A DNA stretch of 64,000 nt from Adenophora triphylla var. japonica. Taxonomy: Eukaryota; Streptophyta; Magnoliopsida; Asterales; Campanulaceae. The translations under genes were made by a program, and so were the position numbers. The notes below the pieces were generated by a model, which saw nothing but the letters and a program-made list of their open reading frames with translations, ran no database searches and was not told where the DNA came from. Where the stretch lies: assembly GCA_022495995.1 (NCBI GenBank), contig JAFEMH010007523.1, positions 22,573-86,572 of the forward strand, written 5' to 3'. Positions 55,994 to 64,000 of this stretch are shown here, one piece after another; position 1 is the stretch's first letter, and each line of letters opens with the position of its first letter.

Positions 55994-56727
55994 GTTAGAA
56001 ATGTCTAACTGGGATTTAACCTCGCGGGAGGGGGCGTTAGAAATGTCTAACTGGGGAATTTTAGCTTTTGAGGACAAAAGGGTGAAATTCGGAATTCTGG
56101 AAAGCTGAAGGGCCAAAGTGGCAAAGGAAACTTTATGGTGTAAAACGGGCCGGCCGGACTCATCTTCACCATGGACCTTTTTTAAGATCAGTACCAGGCG
56201 ATGCAAACCAGACCAAAAAATCCCATTTCAGGCGAGAGAGAAGAAACAAAAGAGTGAAAATTTTCCCATTTTTTGTGAGTTTTGTCCAAATCTTTGAGAG
56301 ATTATCATTATGGAAGCTGGATTAGGACGAAGGGGTTGGCACAGGAGGACCGAAAATGAGAGAGAGAGGCTAAGGAGGACGGTGCGAACTACCGCTCTTC
56401 CTTTGGATCCACCCGAGTTTTATCTGGCTCGGGATTGCCACAAATCCAAGGAGAGGATTGCGAGGAAGGTTAGCATCCTCTAAATTCCGTTAATTTTTAG
56501 AATTTGCATTCTTGAATTTTAGGAATTTTGACTAGAGATGAGTTAGGGTTCTTGGTGCCCGATTTGGGGCTTTTGACCTTGCGATGCCCCTTTGTTGAAA
56601 TTGACTGCAGCTTAGCTCAACTGCCGTTATGGGTAGACAACGTAGAAAATTTGGTAGAAAAATTCCATGTCTAGGGGCATTTTCCAAAATTAAAGTAAGT
56701 TTAATTCGGGACGGAGTAATTTTTGAA
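55994..56727 (+). other. Spacer with a small exon-like ORF
   Basis: GTTAGAAATGTCTAACTGGG occurs twice at about 55994 and 56036. An ATG at 56310 opens a frame of about 53 codons (MEAGLGRRGWHRRTENERE, basic) that reaches AAG|GTTAGC, a possible donor, at about 56470. It is not recognised; it may be the start of a gene or retroelement ORF cut by the later insertion. Confidence 0.35.
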
Positions 56728-56891
56728 GTGTTTGAAAGTTCCGATTTGGATGAATTTTCGAAAGGTTTTGAAAGTTCCGGGTTCGACGGAGTTTTCGAAA
56801 TGTTTTGAAAGTTCCGGGTTTGACGGAGTTCTCGAAAGGTTTTGAAAGTTCCGGGTTCGACGGAGTTTTCGAAAGGTTTTGAAAGTTCCGG
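56728..56891. repeat. 37-bp tandem repeat, about 4.4 copies
   Basis: The unit is GTTTTGAAAGTTCCGGGTTC then GACGGAGTTTTCGAAAG; copies start at 56728, 56765, 56802, 56839 and 56876. The chromovirus LTR begins inside the fifth copy. Confidence 0.95.
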
Positions 56892-59706
56892 TGTAACGAC
56901 CCTAACCCTAGGCACTATTTTAGCATCATATTATTTGCTTTTAATATTATTATTAATATTATGTATTCATTTTATATATTTGATTTCTTATATTAGGATG
57001 AGATAATTGGGAAATTAAATAAAGCATTTTGGGAGAAGTATAATAATAGAAATGGATAAAATAAATAAAATGTGGATAGTTAGGCTTCTTTGTGTGAAAA
57101 GTGGAAAGCCTTTAATTTTGGCATGGGGGGCCATTCCTTTTTTCCCTATTTCCCTCATCCTTTCTCCTTGAAAGTCAAGCCCTCCCATACTTTCCCCATA
57201 CTCCCTCTATCATTCCCATACTTTCTCCCATCCTTCTCATTCTTCCCTCACCATCTTCATCCTCCTTCCTTCCAATTGCCATGGAAGCTTTACTTTGAAG
57301 GTCTCACTTCCAAGTTCCTAGAGCCTTCAAACCTTCTCCATTTTCCAATCAAATTGTACTTTTGTGCTTGGTGCATCTAGGGGAGTTTATCAAGCTAAGA
57401 AGATCCTTAATCCACCTCATATTTCTAAGGTAAGTTATTATGACTTCCTTCTTATAATTGCCATTTTATGTGTTAATGAATGCTTTGATGAAAGAAAAGG
57501 ATTTTGGAAATTTTAAATAATGTTAATTGAGTAAAATGGATTATTTAAGGTTGAATTGATTTTAGTTATGAGATGGGGGCCTAAGTTGAAAGAAGGAGGA
57601 TATAATGGGAGTAATATGTTAATGACTTGAATGGGGTTATTATGATCTTTTCTTCTATTTAATGTTCATGAATTATTTGGTATTGTTATTGTTATTAAAA
57701 TGGTTATTAGATGCTTTGGAAACCTTCTTGTAGTTAAGAAATTGGTTTATGTTATAGAAGGATGTTGTTGTTTAAGGAAGATGATCAAGAGTGAAAGAAA
57801 ATGGATTAAGTTAGATTAAGAAGGTTAAACTTGAAATGTGGTAGTGAAATGGGTGGAGAATCAAGTGGTAAATGATCTAGGGTTATATTATTTGGGGTTA
57901 AATGATTTAAAATGAGGTTTGTAAAGTTAGAAAATCCTCTTGGTATTTATAAAAATAAGAAAGATTATAAAGGGGAAAAAGAGTTTATGTGAAAAGGGAT
58001 TTGAAATCTGAGTTTTGCTGGAAAGTGGCTTGGGCGGTCGCCCATGGGGGGCTTGAGCGGCCGCCCATGTGACCAGACTTTGGGTTACCTTTTATTCCTT
58101 CTTGGGCGGTCGCCCATGGTGACTTGGGCGGTCGCCCATGTCACCAGAATTTCACCAGTTTCCTTTCTTGCTGAATTTTAACCACAACCACTAAGTATGG
58201 CTCCTATCCCTTTCAAAGTAGTGAAACCTAATCTACTTCGGATATGAATTAATTCTTTTTAACCTAAGTTAAAGTAGAATACCTTGGCTAGGCCATGATG
58301 TCTTATTTAGTCAAAATGGAATCGTTGGAAGTAGGTCTTGCACTTTTATGAATATTATTCAAGGTTGAGTAATGACTTCGTAAGAATGGTTTATGGTTTA
58401 GGGTGGCCTTACTTGCTCCCATACCTTGGTGATTAGTTGAACAGTGTAGAGATTATAATCACACTATTGTGTTGGTTGGGAATGTATATGTGTTACATCA
58501 ATATATTGTATCCCAATTGTGGATTATTTGGTATATAGTTGTATTGTATCCCAGTTGTGGATTATCCGGCATGTTGCTTGTATTGTATTCCAGTTGTGGA
58601 TTATCTGGCATGTTGATTATATTGTATCCCGGTGTGGATTATGTGGTTATATTGTTACCTTAATTGAATTCATATTCATTGATGGTATTATGCTTAGTAT
58701 ATTAAATGAATGTTGCACTATAGTATTGATTTAACATGAGTATATTTTATCATATTGTTATATTATTATCCCTTTTTGTGGATTTATTTCAAGTATCTAT
58801 TATGTGCTTGAACGTGTTATGTATGATAAGGGAGTATGATGGAATTCAATCAATTACTGATTTGTTCTATAAGTGATTGAAGGTTCATCATACCTGTGAC
58901 CTTTCCCCTCTGTGGCCATAGAGTGGGTGTGCTAGCGACTGTATTGAGCCAAAAGCCTTACAGACCGCTGCGATTTGGTGATTAGGGGGAATGCTTCTGT
59001 ATTAAGCCAAAAGCTTTACAGATAGCGGTATTATTGTTGGATACTCTGATTTAGTATCTGATTTTCTTATATGGATCTCTGGAGTATGAGTCCTATAAGC
59101 GGTGAATGTGCTGGAGGCAGTTCACCAAAGAGAGGAGTTTCACTCCCACGTTGTACGACTTATTGTTCAGACGGGAAAGGTAAAATGAGGTAACGTAATG
59201 TGTTTACCGCTTTAATAATGTGCTAAGTGTAACCATGCTATGTGTTGCATCTTGTTTGGCATCTTGCTGCATTCATAATAGCTTATTGAGATTTATTCTC
59301 ACCCCTTCCCTTTTACTGTTTTAGATTGTGCTGAGACAGGTGACCTGAACCAGTGAGGCCGGGGAAAGAGTTTGGACTCTTGCTTTTGAGACTTGTCAGG
59401 ATAGGTATATGAGTGGGTTGTCGGGAGTCATAATTAAGTATTACTCTTTTATAAGTTGTAAGGAAAACTCTTTTGTTAAACAATGTTAATTAGGGTTTTC
59501 AATGTAATTAATCAAGTATGGTTATTAAAGTATTTGTTTAAATTCCTCCAAGTGGAGATATTATTATTTGATTTTGTTTAAGGAAAAAATGAGAATTGGT
59601 TTTCTTGTAAAGGCAAATAAAAGTTTTAAAAATCTAAGATGGGTTTTCTTAATTTGAGCTTCTCAAGCTCGGGACACGCGTTAGGTCCCGGGTTGGGGTG
59701 CTCGCG
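56892..59706 (+). repeat. 5' LTR of the young chromovirus copy
   Basis: Starts TGTAACGACCCTAACCC. The end is set by alignment of CTCGGGACACG...GGGTTG to the solo LTR end and reads CTCGCG, unlike the canonical CA, so it is uncertain by a few bases. The GGTTGAGTATCGGAAAGCTT after it resembles a worn tRNA-Met primer site. The ORF 57090-57380 is repeated in the 3' LTR and is not a gene. Confidence 0.8.
58028..58142. repeat. Two pairs of GGGCGGTCGCCC hairpins, 5' LTR
   Basis: GGGCGGTCGCCC at about 58031, GAGCGGCCGCCC at about 58056, and GGGCGGTCGCCC at about 58103 and 58126. Each pair is followed by ATGTGACCAG or ATGTCACCAG. Confidence 0.95.
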
Positions 59707-59809
59707 GTTGAGTATCGGAAAGCTTAGTTTAGAGGTCAAGGGTAGATGTCTAAACTAAGGGGGAATGTGTGGTAATTGACGCCGAGTGTTTAATGCAGGA
59801 ATTATTCTA

Positions 59810-61045
59810 ATGGCCGAAAGCAATGAGGATCAGCGAAAGGTTCTAGGAAATGAAGGAGATATGGGTATAGGTGGAATTCAAAATGAAGAAATAATGAAAT
59901 TATTCAGGATGTTTGCACAGAATATGGAGACTAGAGGATCAGTTCCGAATCAACCTGAGGGATGTCAAAGTGATGGATGGGAAAGGTTTGTGAAGATGAA
60001 TCCACCGAGTTTTAATGGATATCCGGATCCGTTAAAGGCAGAAAAATGGTTAGAGAAAATGAACAAAATCTTTGAGGTTATGGAGAGTCGTAACGAAGAG
60101 AAAGTTAGGTATGCCGTTTTCAAACTTGAAGGTCCAGCTGATCAGTGGTGGCAGAATTTGAAGGGAAGTTGGGAGCGGGATCATACGCCCCAGACTTGGG
60201 ATAATTTCACTCAACAATTCGAGGATTATTTCATTACAATGGTTACAAGGGATAGGAAGGAGATTGAATTCTTAGGACTAAAACAAGGGAACATGACGGT
60301 GAATCAGTATTCAGTCCGGTTTGAGGAATTAGCTAGGTGTTGCCCTCATTTGGTATCGCATGAAGTGAGAAGAGTTCTTAGGTTTGTAACAGGTTTGAGG
60401 ATTGAGTTTAGGAAGAAATTAGTGATTGATAGCTTCACCAATTATCAGACAGCCATAGATAGAGCATATAAGATCGAGAATAGCATTGAGGAAAATAGTG
60501 GAAAATCTGAAGGTGGGATTAGAAATAAACCAAAGTATCTAGGACAAGGATCCAAAATCATTAGAGGACAGCCAAGGGCTTTAACTTCAGGAATTATGAG
60601 AGGGGAACTTGTTGTAGCTTTTTCGTCTAGGCCAATATCCAAACAGTATGGGATGATTTGTAAATTTTTCAAGAAGATTGGACATACCGAAGATCATTGT
60701 TGGAGTAAGCAAGGTAAGTGTATTAAGTGTGGAGAAATGGGACACTTTAGGAGGAATTGTCCAAAGTTTCAGCGGGGACGAGCTTCAAGCAGTGGTCAGC
60801 CGGGTGGACGACAAAGAGGTGGTACCAAAAGAGATAACGAAGGGGAACCGAAAGAGAAGGTCTGTGGTCGAGTGTGTGTTTCGGGTCCAGGAGAGATAGA
60901 TCCCTCAGAGGTCACTAGAGGTATATTCCCTGTCTCAGAAGTTAGGGGTCACATTCTTATAGATCCTGTTCCATATTATTTATGTTTGGCATCACATTTT
61001 GCTTATATGTGGCATACATTGCTTGAGATTTTGTTTTATTGTTAG
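59810..61045 (+). CDS. gag: Gag protein of a chromovirus-type Ty3/Gypsy element, intact ORF
   Basis: The start at 59810 (MAESNEDQRK) is preferred over the in-frame ATG at 59786 because conserved Gag starts are acidic and polar; the frame is open to TAG at 61045 (411 codons). Residues about 60-200 form the Retrotrans_gag domain: PPSFNGYPDPLKAEKWLEKM, then FKLEGPADQWWQNLKGSW, then FLGLKQGNMTVNQYSVRFEE. Two zinc knuckles follow. The first (residues 284-297, CKFFKKIGHTEDHC) lacks its second Cys; the second (304-317, CIKCGEMGHFRRNC) is a full CCHC. An RG-rich tail leads into a decayed protease start (GHILID) and an unrelated C-terminus. Gag packages element RNA into cytoplasmic particles. Confidence 0.9.
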   Translation: MAESNEDQRKVLGNEGDMGIGGIQNEEIMKLFRMFAQNMETRGSVPNQPEGCQSDGWERFVKMNPPSFNGYPDPLKAEKWLEKMNKIFEVMESRNEEKVRYAVFKLEGPADQWWQNLKGSWERDHTPQTWDNFTQQFEDYFITMVTRDRKEIEFLGLKQGNMTVNQYSVRFEELARCCPHLVSHEVRRVLRFVTGLRIEFRKKLVIDSFTNYQTAIDRAYKIENSIEENSGKSEGGIRNKPKYLGQGSKIIRGQPRALTSGIMRGELVVAFSSRPISKQYGMICKFFKKIGHTEDHCWSKQGKCIKCGEMGHFRRNCPKFQRGRASSSGQPGGRQRGGTKRDNEGEPKEKVCGRVCVSGPGEIDPSEVTRGIFPVSEVRGHILIDPVPYYLCLASHFAYMWHTLLEILFYC

Positions 61046-62547
61046 AGGATTCTGCTCTTATGAGAGAATACCTCGAATCTCCTTTGGTTTACCACGATGG
61101 TGATGTGGTTATGGCTGAGCATGTATTGCCAGTTGATTTGGTATAATTATCAATTTATGATTTTGAGATATACTTGACCTGGAGGGTTAAGTAGTTGTTG
61201 TGCATTGGTAGACTATCATAAGAAGTGAGTCTTCTTTTATATACCTAATTTGATTACATTGGTATTTGATATAGATAAACCTTTATATGGTACTCTTGTT
61301 ATATAAGCATTAAAGGCAGAAAGTTTTGGTTAAAAATGTGAAGGGTAATTATTAGACTTGCATAAGAAGTCTTTCCGAAAAATTTTCGTGCTAATTGTGA
61401 GTCGATGGTAATTGTGTTTCCATTAAGGTATCTCATGTGTTGATTCTAAGTATGACAATCAGAATTTTAATCCTTAGTTTGATGGCTTTATGGTAGTTAG
61501 GATTGATGGTCTCTTTGTTAATTAAAGTTCCGGGAAGATCATGAAAATCATTTGAGAGTTGGGTTAATAATTCCTTGTGAGGAGTCCTTGTATGCAAATT
61601 GTAGCTATTGTGAGTTGGATCGAGAGGATTCCAAATTTTGGGTTCTATAGTTTTACACTCGGATGTTACCATGGATCTTGCAAGGATTGAGTCCGTGATC
61701 TTTGGGTTGGCAAGTGCTACCGAAGGAATTTTTAGGGAATTCTTGAGAATTGTAAAATCATTGATTTAGTTAACACTAAAGAATATATAAATGGTGTAGG
61801 ATGTACTAAGGATGAATCATATTGATAGAGATGGAGAATAGATTGACTATAGGTCCGATCCTTACCTTACTTAATGGATGTGAGGACTTTATGAATTTTA
61901 AAGTGCGTATTAAAGGAAGATTAGGTGGTGATATTATGAGAAATGGGAAAGTAATAGCGTATGCTTCGAGGAGTTTAACTTAAATAAACCGAAATTTTCT
62001 TACCCTCTACTTGAGAGTGACTATAATTGTTTTATGATTGTTAAGTGGGAACCTTACCTTTTCGAAGCTTTCTTTGAGAGTTGTTACCGATCCTAACAGT
62101 TTGAAGAATTTAGTTACTTGAAAGGAAGAGACTGGAAGACTATCTAGATTCTTTAAGAATAGGTGGGGTGTGGTGTGATGGACTTCCTTTCAAGTTGAGA
62201 AGTTAATTAACCTTAGCAAGTTTGCGTAGGATAGTAGTTTTGATTTAGTAATGAACTAGTAAGGTGTGAAGCTTTGTATGGAAAAATTATTTGTATGATT
62301 CCTCGTTGTTTGGTATTCTTTAACTAATGATGATTAAACAAATTTGACTTATGTGGGAGAACCATTTGGAGTTATTAGCATTTCAAGTCAGGGATTAAAC
62401 TTCTAGAGTATTCGGGTTATGAGTTGTATAGAAGGATCATGTCATTGAGGAAACTAGTGAAAGTTGTAATTTGAGATTCGTGAGAGGAACCTTTGCTATT
62501 TGATCCTTAAGGTAAGTCTTTTTAAAAATTCGGGACGAATTTTCTTT
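61046..62547 (+). pseudogene. Traces of protease and RNase H; pol otherwise deleted
   Basis: HDGDVVMAEHVLPVDL and YDFEIYLTW (61090-61180) resemble the protease-RT linker. At about 61945-62170, IAYASRSL, YPLLESDYNCF and KWEPYLFEAFFE recall a Ty3-type RNase H. No YVDD reverse transcriptase motif and no integrase are present. The lesions are shared with the copy at 49108-50873. Confidence 0.65.
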
Positions 62548-62560
62548 AAGGGGGAGTGAG
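62548..62560 (+). promoter_or_regulatory. Polypurine tract of the chromovirus
   Basis: AAGGGGGAGTGAG directly before the 3' LTR TGTAACG. Confidence 0.85.
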
Positions 62561-64000
62561 TGTAACGACCCTAACCCTAGGCACTATTTTAGCATCATAT
62601 TATTTGCTTTTAATATTATTATTAATATTATGTGTTCATTTTATATATTTGATTTCTTATATTAGGATGAGATAATTGGGAAATTAAATAAAGCATTTTG
62701 GGAGAAGTATAATAATAAAAATGGATAAAATAAATAAAATGTGGGTAGTTAGGCTTCTTTGTGTGAAAAGTGGAAAGCCTTTAATTTTGGCATGGGGGGC
62801 CATTCCTTTTTTCCCTATTTCCCTCATCCTTTCTCCTTGAAAGTCAAGCCCTCCCATACTTTCCCCATACTCCCTCTATCATTCCCATACTTTCTTCCAT
62901 CCTTCTCATTCTTCCCTCACCATCTTCATCCTCCTTCCTTCCAATTGCCATGGAAGCTTTACTTTGAAGGTCTCACTTCCAAGTTCCTAGAGCCTTCAAA
63001 CCTTCTCCATTTTCCAATCAAATTGTACTTTTGTGCTTGGTGCATCTAGGGGAGTTTATCAAGCTAAGAAGATCCTTAATCCACCTCATATTTCTAAGGT
63101 AAGTTATTATGACTTCCTTCTTATAATTGCCATTTTATGTGTTAATGAATGCTTTGATGAAAGAAAAGGATTTTGGAAATTTTAAATAATGTTAATTGAG
63201 TAAAATTGATTATTTAAGGTTGAATTGATTTTAGTCATGAGATGGGGGCCTAAGTTGAAAGAAGGAGGGTATAATGGGAGTAATATGTTAATGACTTGAA
63301 TGGGGTTATTATGATCTTTTCTTCTATTTAATGTTCATGAATTATTTGGTGTTGTTATTGTTATTAAAATGGTTATTAGATGCTTTGGAAACCTTCTTGT
63401 AGTTAAGAAATTGGTTTATGTTATAGAAGGATGTTGTTGTTTAAGGAAGATGATCAAGAGTGAAAGAAAATGGATTAAGTTAGATTAAGAAGGTTAAACT
63501 TGAAATGTGGTAGTGAAATGGGTGGAGAATCAAGTGGTAAATGATCTAGGGTTATATTATTTGGGGTTAAATGATTTAAAATGAGGTTTGTAAAGTTAGA
63601 AAATCCTCTTGGTATTTATAAAAATAAGAAAGATTATAAAGGGGAAAAAGAGTTTATGTGAAAAGGGATTTGAAATCTGAGTTTTGCTGGAAAGTGGCTT
63701 GGGCGGTCGCCCAGAGCTGAGCGGCCGCCCATGTGACCAGCCTTTGGGTTACCTTTTCTTCCTTCTTGGGCGGTCGCCCATGGTGACTTGGGCGGTCGCC
63801 CATGTCATCAGAATTTCACCAGTTTCCTTTCTTGCTAAATTTTAACCACAACCACTAAGTATGGCTCCTATCCCTTTCAAAGTAGTGAAACCTAATCTAC
63901 TTCGGATATGAATTAATTCTTTTTAACCTAAGTTAAAGTAGAATACCTTGGCTAAGCCATGATGTCTTATTTAGTCAAAATGGAATCGTTGGAAGTAGGT
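62561..64000 (+). repeat. 3' LTR of the young chromovirus copy, cut by window edge
   Basis: Matches 56892-58330 at about 99 percent by eye. The hairpin block is at 63698-63805; the first pair has a short deletion between its hairpins (CCCAGAGCTGAG) relative to the 5' LTR. Confidence 0.93.
63698..63805. repeat. Two pairs of GGGCGGTCGCCC hairpins, 3' LTR
   Basis: Same arrangement as 58028-58142, with GGGCGGTCGCCC three times and GAGCGGCCGCCC once. Confidence 0.95.

Larger units (their letters stand above)
56892..64000 (+). mobile_element. Gag-only chromovirus (Ty3/Gypsy), young copy, truncated by window
   Basis: The 5' LTR (56892 to about 59706), an internal region of only about 2.85 kb and the start of the 3' LTR (62561 on) are present. 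The visible LTR overlap of about 1.4 kb differs at roughly 15 sites plus one short indel by eye, about 1 percent. The internal region has one intact ORF, gag, and then short decayed traces of protease and RNase H. It must borrow enzymes from an intact relative. The right end and target duplication are outside the window. Confidence 0.85.

Noticed and set aside
57090..57380. ORF repeated identically at 62759-63049
   Set aside because: Both lie at the same place in the two LTRs of one element, with a pyrimidine-rich composition and no domain; LTR sequence, not a duplicated gene.

Overview
The window is nuclear DNA from a flowering plant. It has spliced exons of a plastid oxidase gene, plant-type transposon families (CACTA, MULE, hAT, Stowaway-like, Copia and Ty3/Gypsy of the Tat and chromovirus groups), microsatellites and AT-rich spacers. 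No prokaryotic gene, rRNA, tRNA or CRISPR array was seen. The species cannot be named from the sequence; a eudicot is likely but not shown.

Layout. 1-1246 is the end of a Copia-like LTR. 1352-13340 is a 12-kb CACTA (En/Spm) element inserted in a (TA)n tract. It carries a TnpA-like gene, a TNP2 transposase, a captured Athila-like ORF1 fragment and a scrap of Tat leader. 13828-15936 (minus) holds 5' exons of a gene for plastid terminal oxidase (PTOX/IMMUTANS family); its remaining exons are not on this side of the CACTA. 16072-24453 is an 8.4-kb MULE with a 9-bp target duplication, inserted 135 bp upstream of the PTOX start codon. It carries a plant-mobile-domain (PMD) gene and a convergent FAR1-type MULE transposase, with a 172-bp tandem array behind them. 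24499-27071 is a hAT-like element with an 8-bp target duplication, itself containing MITEs. 28906-30270 is a transposon ORF (Transposase_28-like) broken by one stop.

30402-46597 is a 16.2-kb Ty3/Gypsy Tat element with paired LTRs, degenerate gag-pol with an extra RNase H, an intron-containing antisense ORF and a 50-bp tandem repeat in its 3' UTR. 46598-49107 is part of a second Tat family (minisatellite, LTR, primer-binding site). 49108-53712 is a 5'-truncated gag-only chromovirus with its 3' LTR. 53718-55988 is a solo LTR with a perfect 5-bp target duplication. 56892-64000 is a second, young copy of the gag-only chromovirus family with an intact Gag; it runs off the right edge.

The most unusual pattern crosses families. 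At least six distinct transposon families here each carry their own short, repeated, CpG-containing palindrome, and in the LTR elements it sits just upstream of the TATA box or an antisense start. The best candidate for a little-described system is the MULE: a PMD gene, a transposase and dense TCGTGTATA/TTTCGTATG palindromes in one mobile unit.

Most coding regions contain many small indels. Part of this is decay, but a recurrent CCG/CAG interchange between the two Tat LTRs suggests that part may be consensus error in the assembly. All identifications come from reading motifs by eye; no database search was run.
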